Shown here piece after piece: positions 8,801-15,055 of a stretch of 39,322 nt of DNA. Position 1 is the stretch's first letter. Every line of letters starts with the position of its first letter. Origin of the DNA: Bacteroidales bacterium (GTDB lineage: Bacteria > Bacteroidota > Bacteroidia > Bacteroidales > P3); the NCBI GenBank assembly GCA_017542345.1, contig JAFXXI010000020.1, positions 1 through 39,322 on the forward strand, written 5' to 3'. The translations under genes were made by a program, and so were the position numbers. The notes beneath the pieces were generated by a model. The model was not told where the DNA came from and made no database searches. It worked only from the letters and a program-made list of their open reading frames with translations.

Positions 8801-10468
8801 ATTGACCCTCGGCTGCATGATGCCATAGCCACGGTCCACACGGCGGCCGTCGGCCGAGAGTTGGGCGCGGTTCAACGGGTGCGCCATCGCGCCGATGAGC
8901 TTCTGGGCCGAATAAAGCACCAGTTCGGTATCGGTGTCCAGCGTGATGATAAATTGTATTGGACTTCCATCTCGTCCATTAGCCCTATGAACACCATTCA
9001 GCCACTCCGATATCGTCTCGCAGCGGAAACGCTTGGATTTGTCCTCCTCACTGGTCTGTCCCAGCACAAGGTCGTTGAAGTGAAGGATAGCGCCGCGTTT
9101 GCGCTCGTGGCCTAGCCAGGTTTGTTCTCCATTGCTCCAGGCACGCTTGCGGTACACAAAGTTGAATATCGGAGCACCATATTTTTCGTTTAGCTCCTTC
9201 ACCTTCTCCAGTCCAGCCTGCACCACCTCGTCGTCCCAAGGTGCATCGGCCTCTTTGTATGCAGCCGCATCGCCCACAAGAGTGTAGTAGAGGTTCTGCG
9301 GACGGCTCTCCATGCGTTTCCCCTCGCTGGCGCGGTTGATATTGGACAGATAATAGACCTCCAACTGCTCCAGCAGTTCCACCGTCTTGGCTCGGTTCTT
9401 CAAGATGGTGGGCATGATGACCATCGTGGCGTACTCCTCGGGGATAAGGCCGTCTTTGAACTTGATTTTGAAGGTACCCATGGGCTTGTGCAACTTACCC
9501 AGCAGCCAGTTGAAGAGGTCTATCACCACCTGACTCATCGGGACCCACAGCAGCACTGTCAGCACGCCAAACAGCACCCATTTCAGCCTACTCAAACTAC
9601 CAAACCCATTCACACCATAGCTGAACAGCGCCGCCAGCAGCAACGCTGCCAATACCACAATCCAGATATAGCCGTGGGCACGGGCGTTCCACCGCTTCGG
9701 CGGGAACAGCTGCCAGCCCACATGCTCGTTACTTGCATCTGCCTTCGCCACAAGCTCTTTCACCAAGTCGTATTCCGTTGTCCGGCCCGACCGGCGCGTC
9801 AGACGGACAATCTTCGCGCGGTAGTCGTCCTTGGTCTTGTCGTACATCTGGTCATACATGCCCGCCTTCTCGCCCTTCAGCGCTTTCTCCGAGAAGCTGA
9901 CGGCGTCGATCAACTCCGCCATCGGCAACTTGGTCATCTTCTTCAGCGAGTTGAAGATATTCATCATCTGCAGGTTCTGCCGCGCCGCCTCGTTCAGCCG
10001 CTCCATGTCGGCCTGGCTCTTGTCGGTAGGCAGATAATGGTATGCCTTCGCCTCGCGCAACTCGGTGCAGAGCGCAGCCAATTCGCTGATAAGTATCGTC
10101 TTCAGTAACGGCAGCAGGGCACACACCTCGGGATAAGTCAAATAGTCCTTCTGACTCACCTGCACCTGGCTCAAATAGCGGAAAAGCAGTGACTTGTCGA
10201 TGTGGTAGTGGCACTTGCGCAGATAACCTTGCAACAGTTTCCACAGCACCTCGACGCGCTTCCTCTCCACTCTTCCCTTGCCGGTTTCCACCCCTTTCAA
10301 CTCCACCTTCAGCACCTTCTCCTGCTCGCTGATCATGTAGTAGTTGTCCAGCACCCACTCATTGGTGCTGCCCACCAGCCGCTGGCTCTTGGTCTCCTCC
10401 ACCAGCAGCATGTAGTATTGCGTTATCGTCTTGACGCTCTCTTTGAATATCTTGTAAGTGCTTCTCAT
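2834..10468 (-). CDS. Cyclic beta-1,2-glucan synthase-like GT84/GH94 protein
   Basis: The protein has 2544 residues, near the size of rhizobial NdvB/Brucella Cgs (about 2800). Known family members polymerise glucose from UDP-glucose into beta-1,2-glucan, cyclise it, and trim length by a phosphorylase domain. Visible in order: cytoplasmic N-terminal region; two membrane segments near residues 270-320; GT84 transferase with LDTDTEL (about 513) and RHHRWTRGDWQ (about 658); more membrane segments at about 700-900; glycoamylase-like domain (about 990-1270, NYTLLPYHYNNFASEA); two beta-sandwich regions; and a C-terminal GH94 catalytic domain with GCGDWNDGM (about 2234) and a WTWYTGSASW segment. The frame runs further upstream to a TTG at 10501, but that lies inside the -7 box; the ATG at 10468 has an AAAGGA-type ribosome site before it and is preferred. 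It carries in-frame short repeats at 7374-7400 and 8265-8313. Product linkage and cyclisation are not proven. Confidence 0.88.
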   Translation of the reverse strand: MRSTYKIFKESVKTITQYYMLLVEETKSQRLVGSTNEWVLDNYYMISEQEKVLKVELKGVETGKGRVERKRVEVLWKLLQGYLRKCHYHIDKSLLFRYLSQVQVSQKDYLTYPEVCALLPLLKTILISELAALCTELREAKAYHYLPTDKSQADMERLNEAARQNLQMMNIFNSLKKMTKLPMAELIDAVSFSEKALKGEKAGMYDQMYDKTKDDYRAKIVRLTRRSGRTTEYDLVKELVAKADASNEHVGWQLFPPKRWNARAHGYIWIVVLAALLLAALFSYGVNGFGSLSRLKWVLFGVLTVLLWVPMSQVVIDLFNWLLGKLHKPMGTFKIKFKDGLIPEEYATMVIMPTILKNRAKTVELLEQLEVYYLSNINRASEGKRMESRPQNLYYTLVGDAAAYKEADAPWDDEVVQAGLEKVKELNEKYGAPIFNFVYRKRAWSNGEQTWLGHERKRGAILHFNDLVLGQTSEEDKSKRFRCETISEWLNGVHRANGRDGSPIQFIITLDTDTELVLYSAQKLIGAMAHPLNRAQLSADGRRVDRGYGIMQPRVNVDVEVTNKSRYAQLFAGLGGLDVYTTASFELYQDIFNEGSFCGKGIYDLRVFQQVLKGTFPENLILSHDLIEGCHIRCGLINDLELFDDNPSNYIDDAKRHHRWTRGDWQIIGWLKDTVRNEKGEKVKNQVNTIGRWKIFDNLRRSMLSLALMVMIFVGYGLSVVSGQWSVISGFWFVVVALLAVASPIVFFIIGQITSMPRFGKRYRYYMTLMRGFKVIFYRSLVQFSLLPKEAWMYTDAAVRACYRMWFSHRDLLAWITSDEAAKSTKGTLGDYMCKFWFNYVASAVLVAMGLMGHASLIGWIGIGFCAATWCGAPLLMYWLGKKFPQDKRSLNAKETDEVRRLAQHTWSFFDTLITEENNWLIPDNYQLNRESKTDYKTSPTNIGFSLTAVVSAAELDFITQKEAVDRIEHIIDTVGRLEKWNGHLYNWYSISTLKALPNFFISTCDSGNFVACLYVVKGFLMGVQGVQEVQGVLEKVQRLIDQTDFMKLYNPELDVFSIGYDTSNYTLLPYHYNNFASEARLTSFLTIAQGDAPYKHWFCLDKTLVQYKGYKGVASWYGTLFEYFMPLIFLPTYKHTLMDETYSFAIRAQRAFIKNTAKGMPWGISETAYNELDDAQNYKYHAFGVPYLKFQNTTPDRIVISPYSSLMTIGVDDRAVYENIRRFKELGMYDDYGFYESYDEEDHVSVKAHYAHHQGMILASLANYLGDHCLQRYFMQEPAMKSMETLLKEKAQVKPYIDLKVTQYKRYRYSKVQTESDARDFDTIANVPELGVISNGQYTVLMNDRGSGFSRFRNIMLNRYRKITSDHYGIYLYVRNLGSDKLWCNTYSPLDVMPESYHVSFASDKISYLRVDEGVETKTEVTVLKDRSAEIRRFTFTNNSGKAVDLELTTYGEVVLASAAEDESHRVFNGMKILSEYDADHEALLFSRPGSSGSRHYMLHKLWLSDSSDKSDWMGLVEYETSRLKFLGRGGSLRHADIIESHRTLTGTVGTTLDPVMSMRRRLHIAAGKSVEAFALTGFSKAKEHLLQLTEQYQSSVDVEHAFKTASVFNNMRTSMSLLKGSQMRLYNDIAKYMAQTATLGNDRNAVLAKNTLSQSGLWRFGISGDLAILLMEVDSMERSGYAKEMLRAFEYYKVHGLRLDLVFINDAPERDREGVVHFIRNMANTEHLWASHSDAGKVYVLDGKDVSEAERILLHTVARLSFTTAEGVTIAQQLRRLEEVNQHYQDKIEYPVLKPKKEFRVWSDLEFYNQYGGFDQGGRDYVVTNTNTPMPWVNVIANEQHFGCIVSSTMAGFTFAHNAQQFKLTGWSNDIVRDNASEMLLINKKQFVPATARHGQGWSAFDAEYEDMKVAVRLFVACDKPEKYYQIKVENKTAAPLEVQLDMVYKLVLGMCEEQTARYLFSEWNEQSNSLLVRNVYHPIYHDQVVRLTATEPLTDVSLNYPNRKRLGLVVDLPAGGEKEVAFVISVSDNLDRPTIPAIYTEFDRVVKYWDEKLSQIQVETPDRSLNYMLNRWYLYQVYSSRLFARAGFYQVGGATGFRDQLQDVMSVLYSDPAYARRQILDHAAHQFAEGDVLHWWHENMHLGARTTFSDDYLWLVFVTYQYIHVTGDVAILSEQVPFCVGDQLGQGEAERGISYEAGNEHATLYEHLRRSMNRSMSRVGVHGLPLMGCGDWNDGMSTVGVEGQGESVWVAFFLADLLPKMEELTQMMPDADLTYCEELTAFRKRLVESIQQNAWDGAWFLRAYYDNGDPMGSRNNTECQIDLISQAWSILTDVATPAQKVSVMRETDNRLVNREHEIIQLLTPAFQNSQPSPGYIMNYPVGVRENGGQYTHGAMWYIMAQLKEGRYDMAYFLYSLINPIHRTQTLADVLKYKVEPYCIAADIYSNPQHPGRGGWTWYTGSASWAYKTGIENILGFRKQGEQLTIDPRVPTEWPSFTLRYRYGTATYVIRYRRNDTGEAAEYSKQTITLVDDGLEHEVIVC
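7374..7400 (-). repeat. In-frame 9-base tandem repeat inside the glucan synthase gene
   Basis: Three consecutive 9-base units (plus strand CCTTGTACT, TCTTGAACT, CCTTGAACT) encode the short periodic peptide GVQEVQGVQ in a poorly constrained stretch just before the conserved glycoamylase-like core. Unit length is a multiple of three, so copy changes keep the frame. Confidence 0.6.
8265..8313 (-). repeat. In-frame 7-base tandem repeat inside a membrane segment of the glucan synthase
   Basis: Seven consecutive degenerate 7-base units occur, the clearest being (plus strand) ACCACTG, ATCACTG, ACCATTG, TCCACTG, ACCACTG; on the coding strand these are variants of CAGTGGT. They encode the membrane-segment stretch SVVSGQWSVISGFWFVV. 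Seven units of seven are 49 bases, and three units equal one 21-base in-frame step. The repeat resembles intergenic heptamer repeats rather than ordinary coding sequence. Confidence 0.75.
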
Positions 10469-10498
10469 AGCATCCTTTTTGCGATTGGAATAATTTTG

Positions 10499-10506
10499 CA
10501 AAATTA
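10499..10506 (-). promoter_or_regulatory. Bacteroidota -7 promoter element for the glucan synthase gene
   Basis: On the minus strand the bases read TAATTTTG, matching TAnnTTTG exactly, about 30 bases before the chosen ATG at 10468. No convincing -33 TTTG lies 19-21 bases upstream; only a CTG at 19 bases is seen. Confidence 0.6.
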
Positions 10507-10618
10507 CAAAAAATAATCCACATGACAGGAAAAAAAAGCCGGTTTCAATCCGTTTCAGTATCGTCCGTCATCCAGGAGCATTATAACAAACTATCCCTCA
10601 GCATTCTGTCCGTCATTT

Positions 10619-10725
10619 CAACGGTACTTCAACGGTCGTTCTACGCTCGTTTTACGGTAAAAAACCGTAGAACGACCGTAGAACGACCGTAGAACGAGCG
10701 GAGGGGAACCAGAGGGGAAGGCCAG
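10619..10725. repeat. 11-base-periodic dyad element between the glucan synthase and FMN-protein genes
   Basis: The left arm is built of 11-base units CAACGGTACTT, CAACGGTCGTT, CTACGCTCGTT; the right arm of AACGACCGTAG twice, AACGAGCGGAG, GGGAACCAGAG and GGGAAGGCCAG. Bases 10633-10658 pair with 10664-10689 across a five-A loop; 24 of 26 positions are exact complements and a further one is a possible G-U pair. The element fills the divergent intergenic region just upstream of the -7 box at 10757. It lacks the position and T-tract expected of a terminator. Similar architecture recurs at 25664-25787 and 35561-35657. Confidence 0.85.
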
Positions 10726-10756
10726 AAAAATGAGTGCCGATATTTCGATTTTTTTG

Positions 10757-10764
10757 TATATTTG
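10757..10764 (+). promoter_or_regulatory. Bacteroidota -7 promoter element for the FMN-protein gene and lepA
   Basis: TATATTTG matches TAnnTTTG, 33 bases before the ATG at 10798. The same wording, TTTTGTATATTTGCAA, precedes holB. It overlaps the TTG at 10762 where the reading frame first opens, which argues against that earlier start. No clear -33 element is visible. Confidence 0.65.
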
Positions 10765-10797
10765 CAACGTAAAAACAACATGACAAGAACAACGAAT

Positions 10798-11325
10798 ATG
10801 AAGAAAATCATCGCTTTAGCACTCATCTCACTCTTTGCAACGGGCGTAGTTTCCGCCCAGCACTGCGGCAACTGTCCGCACCACCGCCAACAACAGGCCC
10901 GTCAGCAGAGCTGCCAGCCGCAAGTCAACGCCGACGGCATCGACATGGCGATAGTGAAAGCCTTCCCCGAGGTGAAGAGTGTCAAGAAAGCGGAGAAATG
11001 GACCGAGGTGTACAACGCCCAGAGCAAGCTGCTGGGCTACGCCGTCTATAGCAAGCCCGCCAGCGACGGCATCAAGGGCTATGCCGGGGAGACTCCCGTA
11101 CTTATCGCCCTCAATTCCAAGCAGGTAATCACCGGCGTCTACCTGCTGGCCAACAGCGAGACGCCCAAGTTTGCCCAGCATATGCAGGAGACCGGCTTCT
11201 ATAACAACTGGAACGGACTCACCGTCAAGAAAGCCAAGAAGAAACAGGTGGACACCGTGAGCGGAGCCACCTTCACCAGCCGCGCCGTCATCCAGAGCGT
11301 GCAGGCCGCCCTGAACACCCTATAA
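10798..11325 (+). CDS. Secreted FMN-binding domain protein
   Basis: This 175-residue protein begins with a signal peptide (MKKIIALALISLFATGVVSA) and then a short Cys/His-rich stretch, HCGNCPHH (about 22-29). The rest is an FMN-binding domain of the RnfG/NosR type, with VDTVSGATFTS at about 151-161; in this family the Thr of SGAT (here Thr158) is linked to FMN by ApbE through a phosphoester bond. It is therefore likely a periplasmic or surface flavoprotein that relays electrons. The CxxC near the mature N-terminus could bind metal or heme, or form a disulfide; a CxxCH heme motif is absent because Pro follows the second Cys. The ATG at 10798 is chosen because earlier codons overlap the promoter. 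LepA follows after 3 bases, so they share a transcript. Confidence 0.8.
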   Translation: MKKIIALALISLFATGVVSAQHCGNCPHHRQQQARQQSCQPQVNADGIDMAIVKAFPEVKSVKKAEKWTEVYNAQSKLLGYAVYSKPASDGIKGYAGETPVLIALNSKQVITGVYLLANSETPKFAQHMQETGFYNNWNGLTVKKAKKKQVDTVSGATFTSRAVIQSVQAALNTL

Positions 11326-11328
11326 CCG

Positions 11329-13140
11329 ATGAAGAACATTCGAAATTTCTGCATCATCGCCCATATCGACCACGGCAAAAGCACGTTGGCCGACCGGTTG
11401 CTTGAGGTGACCAACACCGTGAGCCAGCGCGACATGCAGGATCAGGTGCTCGACGACATGGAGCTGGAGAAGGAGCGTGGCATCACCATCAAGAGCCACG
11501 CCATCCAGATGAATTACCGCGTCCCCGCGGAGGGGAATCCGGCTTACGCAGGCCAGAATTTTGTCCTGAACCTTATCGATACGCCGGGGCATGTGGACTT
11601 CAGCTACGAGGTAAGCCGTGCCATCGCCGCCTGCGAGGGTGCGCTGCTGGTGGTCGACGCCACACAGGGCATTCAGGCACAGACGATAAGCAACCTCTAT
11701 CTAGCACTAGAGAACGACTTGGAAATCATCCCCGTGATGAACAAGATTGACCTCGACAGCGCCATGCCCGAGGAGGTGGCCGACGAGATTGTGGACCTGC
11801 TGGGCTGCAAGCATGAGGAGATTCTGCGCTGCTCAGCCAAGACGGGCATGGGCGTGCCGGAGATATTGAATGCTATCGTTGACCGCATTCCCGCCCCGAA
11901 GGGCGACCCCGACGCACCGCTGCAGGCGCTGGTGTTCGACTCAGTGTTCAACCCCTTCCGCGGCATCATCAGCTACTTCCGCATCATGAACGGCACCCTG
12001 AAGACGGGCGACCATGTGAAGTTCTACTCAACCGGCAAAGAATACGATGCCGACGAGGTGGGCGTGCTACGCCTGAATATGGAGCCTTGCAAAGAGCTGA
12101 GTGCCGGCAATGTGGGATATATCATCAGCGGCATCAAGACCTCGAAGGAGGTGCGCGTGGGCGACACCATCACCCATGTCAATGCCCCCTGCGAAAAACC
12201 CATCGAGGGCTTCGAGGCCGTCAAACCGATGGTCTTCGCGGGCGTCTATCCCGTGGACACGGACGACTACGAAGAGTTGCGCGCCAGCATCGAGAAGCTG
12301 CAACTGAACGACGCCAGCCTCACCTTCGAGCCCGAGAGCTCGCTAGCACTGGGCTTCGGCTTCCGCTGCGGATTCCTCGGACTGCTGCACATGGAGATTG
12401 TGCAGGAACGTCTGACCCGCGAGTTCAACATGGACGTCATCACCACGGTGCCCAATGTGCAGTACAAGGTGAAGCTGACCAACGGGCAAGAGATAGATGT
12501 CTACAACCCCTCGGGCATGCCCGAGCCGAACAATATCGCCGAGGTGTATGAGCCATACATCCACGCGCAGATTATCACCAAGGCAGACTTCATCGGGCCG
12601 GTCATCAAACTGTGCATGGACAAGCGCGGCATTTTGAAGAACCAGAACTACCTGACCACTGACCGCATCGAGATAACTTTCGACCTGCCGCTGGGCGAGG
12701 TGGTGTTCGACTTCTACGACAAGCTGAAGAGCATATCGAAGGGCTATGCTTCGTTCGACTACTACATCAACGGCTACCAGCCGTCGAAGCTGGTGAAGTT
12801 GGAGATACTGCTCAACGGCGACCCTGTGGACGCCCTCAGCACCCTTACATACGTCGACAACGCCTATCCCATCGGCCGCAAGATGTGCGAGAAGCTGAAA
12901 GACCTCATCCCGCGCCAACAGTTCGATGTGGCCATCCAAGCCGCCATCGGAAGCAAGATTATCGCCCGCGAGACGGTGCGGCAAGTGCGCAAGGATGTGA
13001 CAGCCAAGTGCTACGGCGGCGATATCACGCGTAAGCGCAAGCTGCTCGAAAAGCAGAAAGAAGGCAAGAAACGTATGCGCCAGGTGGGTAACGTGGAGGT
13101 ACCACAGAGCGCCTTCCTCGCCGTACTCAAACTGGATTAA
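11329..13140 (+). CDS. lepA: Elongation factor 4 (LepA), translational GTPase
   Basis: The protein has 603 residues, the usual family length. It binds ribosomes and hydrolyses GTP; its role is in translation under stress or in ribosome assembly. The G1 loop is AHIDHGKST (residues 11-19), the switch II motif is DTPGHVDF, and NKIDL is the G4 motif. Domains II, III and V follow, and the LepA-specific C-terminal region ends with [21 protein letters not shown], the conserved basic segment. It starts 3 bases behind the FMN-protein gene and is probably read from the promoter at 10757. There is no truncation or frameshift. Confidence 0.97.
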   Translation: MKNIRNFCIIAHIDHGKSTLADRLLEVTNTVSQRDMQDQVLDDMELEKERGITIKSHAIQMNYRVPAEGNPAYAGQNFVLNLIDTPGHVDFSYEVSRAIAACEGALLVVDATQGIQAQTISNLYLALENDLEIIPVMNKIDLDSAMPEEVADEIVDLLGCKHEEILRCSAKTGMGVPEILNAIVDRIPAPKGDPDAPLQALVFDSVFNPFRGIISYFRIMNGTLKTGDHVKFYSTGKEYDADEVGVLRLNMEPCKELSAGNVGYIISGIKTSKEVRVGDTITHVNAPCEKPIEGFEAVKPMVFAGVYPVDTDDYEELRASIEKLQLNDASLTFEPESSLALGFGFRCGFLGLLHMEIVQERLTREFNMDVITTVPNVQYKVKLTNGQEIDVYNPSGMPEPNNIAEVYEPYIHAQIITKADFIGPVIKLCMDKRGILKNQNYLTTDRIEITFDLPLGEVVFDFYDKLKSISKGYASFDYYINGYQPSKLVKLEILLNGDPVDALSTLTYVDNAYPIGRKMCEKLKDLIPRQQFDVAIQAAIGSKIIARETVRQVRKDVTAKCYGGDITRKRKLLEKQKEGKKRMRQVGNVEVPQSAFLAVLKLD

Positions 13141-13170
13141 ACGGCAATCAACGAAAAAAACGATAGACCC

Positions 13171-13809
13171 ATGAAAAAAACAATCACCCTCTGCGTGGCC
13201 CTCGTTGCCACTCTCATATTCGGAGGCAAGACCTTCGGTCAGAGCTATGAGCTGTATTTCAACGATTCGACCAGTACCGCTTTGAACAATGGCGACACCG
13301 TGGAGTACACTCCCCAGAGTTGGGAGCGCCAGATTCACCTGGCACAGATCAACTTCTTCGTGAAGAACCTGACTGACGACGACCTGCTGACCGACCAGGT
13401 GGTCACCGTCATGAATGGCCCCTCCGACATGGAGATTGGCCTCTGCGCCGGCGGAAACTGCCCGATTCCGCCCGCCCTGCCCCCGGCCTATACTGTGGAG
13501 GCACACAGGATACATCCTGACCCCATCACGTTAAAGGTACACCTGGAGGACAGCTACAGCGGCTCCGCCATCATCAAACTCACCGTGGGTGTTTCGCCCC
13601 GCATCAACCCGAGTGTCACTGCCTTCCTGAAGATAAACTTCGGCACTGCCGGCATCGAGAATGCCCAGCGTCAAGAGGTGAAGGTGTACCCGAACCCGAC
13701 ACGCGGCAAGGTAACCGTGGGCGAGAAGGAATACGACCTGAGCCAGCAGCCCGCCGGCATCTACATGGTGCCCTGCGAGAACGGCACCGCCCGCATCATC
13801 AAGCTTTAA
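13171..13809 (+). CDS. Small secreted protein of unknown function with T9SS sorting domain
   Basis: This 212-residue protein has a signal peptide (MKKTITLCVALVATLIFGGKTFG). The middle (about 25-160) is a single beta-rich domain of about 135 residues with a CAGGNCPIPP loop that may form a disulfide. I do not recognise its family. The end is a short T9SS type A sorting domain: EVKVYPNPTRGKVTV, LSQQPAGIYMV, then ARIIKL. The protein is likely delivered to the surface. It lies 30 bases behind lepA, and its last 11 bases overlap the 3' end of the convergent flippase gene. Confidence 0.75.
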   Translation: MKKTITLCVALVATLIFGGKTFGQSYELYFNDSTSTALNNGDTVEYTPQSWERQIHLAQINFFVKNLTDDDLLTDQVVTVMNGPSDMEIGLCAGGNCPIPPALPPAYTVEAHRIHPDPITLKVHLEDSYSGSAIIKLTVGVSPRINPSVTAFLKINFGTAGIENAQRQEVKVYPNPTRGKVTVGEKEYDLSQQPAGIYMVPCENGTARIIKL

Positions 13810-15055
13810 GCTTCCGGTCGTAGCGGGCTACCTGCCAAAGGTACCACACTAAAAGCGAGAGACAGATGAGTGCCGACGCCGCCGAGAAGAGGCGTATGGC
13901 TAGGAGGAAACTGCCCATGGCAATGCCCGCTACGATGGCGCCTACACGGAGCGCCAGCTGCACGAGATAGAAGACGAACTCGGTGCGCTGAGTGGAGAAG
14001 ACATTGGCTACAAACATCAAGGAATTGGCCGTGAGGGTGAGCCACACCCACGGCAATAGCGCCTGCACATAGACGCCGCAGCCCTGCCAACGGCTACCAA
14101 AACCAAAGGAGAAAAGAGATTCAGCGAGGAACCATGCAGCCACACAGAGCGGTAAGGCCACGGCGTTGACGATGGCCACGAAACGCGTGGTCAGCGGAAG
14201 CAACGGCTTGCTGTCGCGCACCGCCTCGGCTCCACGGGCATAGAGCACCCGCTCGAAGGCCGAGCAAAGCAGCAGCACAGGTTGACGGGAAAAGGTAAGA
14301 GCAAGGCCGAAGAGACCCACCTCAGCACGGTCGAAATAGATGGCAAGCCAGAGGAAGGGCAGGTTGGCCGAGAAGGTGTTGACGAAGTCCTTGGTGGCCA
14401 CATAGCGCGGGAAATTGCGATGTGTGGCAGCCGCGGCACGGCGTTCGTCAGCATCCGTGGAAGGCAACTGGAGCTGCCGCAAGCCCAGTCGGTAGTTGAC
14501 ATTGGAAGCCGCCTGGCCTAGTACCGTGCCCACAGGCAATCCAGCCGGCGTCATGCCGAGCCAGCCGAGGAGCATCTTCAACAGGGCTCCCGCACCGGCA
14601 TTGACATTCTCGGAAAGGGCTATCTGCGTATAGCGGTGGAAGCGGTTGTAGAGGAAACTATAGATGCGGGAGGTGCCGCAGAAAAAGACCATGGGGGGGA
14701 TGAGCAGCACCATCCAGCCCAACTGGGCGAAACTGCCCGGCAGGGTACCCGTCAGCCAAAGAACCAGCGCCACGGTGAGCAAAGCCAGCGAAACGAGCGT
14801 ATTGAGACGCAGCGCGAAGCGGGCCACGGCCGCCGCCTGACGGTCGTCGGAGGCCACTACCACCGCCAGCTCGTACTTGCATGTAGAGAGGATGATGAGC
14901 ACCTCGATATAGGAATAGAAGATATTGAAAAGACCGTAGTCATCAGGCGAATAGATGCGGGTCAGCACAAAGTAGGCCGCCAGCGCGATAATCTGTGCCA
15001 GCACATTGCCGCCCGTCAAGGTAAGGGCCTCTTTCAGTATGCCGTTCCGTTTCAT
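13799..15055 (-). CDS. Wzx-like polysaccharide flippase (MOP superfamily)
   Basis: The 418-residue protein is almost wholly hydrophobic, with about 12 membrane segments. The N-terminus (EALTLTGGNVLAQIIALAAYFVLTRIYSP followed by DYGLFNIFYS) is the typical opening of the polysaccharide biosynthesis/oligosaccharide flippase family. These proteins move lipid-linked sugar repeats across the inner membrane. Its start ATG overlaps the stop of the VWA gene by four bases (ATGA), so translation is probably coupled. The same operon carries an O-antigen ligase/polymerase-like gene, which fits a role in surface glycan assembly. No glycosyltransferases lie next to it. Confidence 0.8.
   Translation of the reverse strand: MKRNGILKEALTLTGGNVLAQIIALAAYFVLTRIYSPDDYGLFNIFYSYIEVLIILSTCKYELAVVVASDDRQAAAVARFALRLNTLVSLALLTVALVLWLTGTLPGSFAQLGWMVLLIPPMVFFCGTSRIYSFLYNRFHRYTQIALSENVNAGAGALLKMLLGWLGMTPAGLPVGTVLGQAASNVNYRLGLRQLQLPSTDADERRAAAATHRNFPRYVATKDFVNTFSANLPFLWLAIYFDRAEVGLFGLALTFSRQPVLLLCSAFERVLYARGAEAVRDSKPLLPLTTRFVAIVNAVALPLCVAAWFLAESLFSFGFGSRWQGCGVYVQALLPWVWLTLTANSLMFVANVFSTQRTEFVFYLVQLALRVGAIVAGIAMGSFLLAIRLFSAASALICLSLLVWYLWQVARYDRKLKA

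Noticed and set aside
10469-10501. An earlier TTG start for the glucan synthase
   Set aside because: It lies inside the TAATTTTG -7 box and has no ribosome site; the ATG at 10468 is well placed.
10619-10725. CRISPR-like array or rho-independent terminator
   Set aside because: The 11-base units have no spacers and no cas genes are near. The hairpin lies upstream of both neighbouring genes, so it ends neither transcript.
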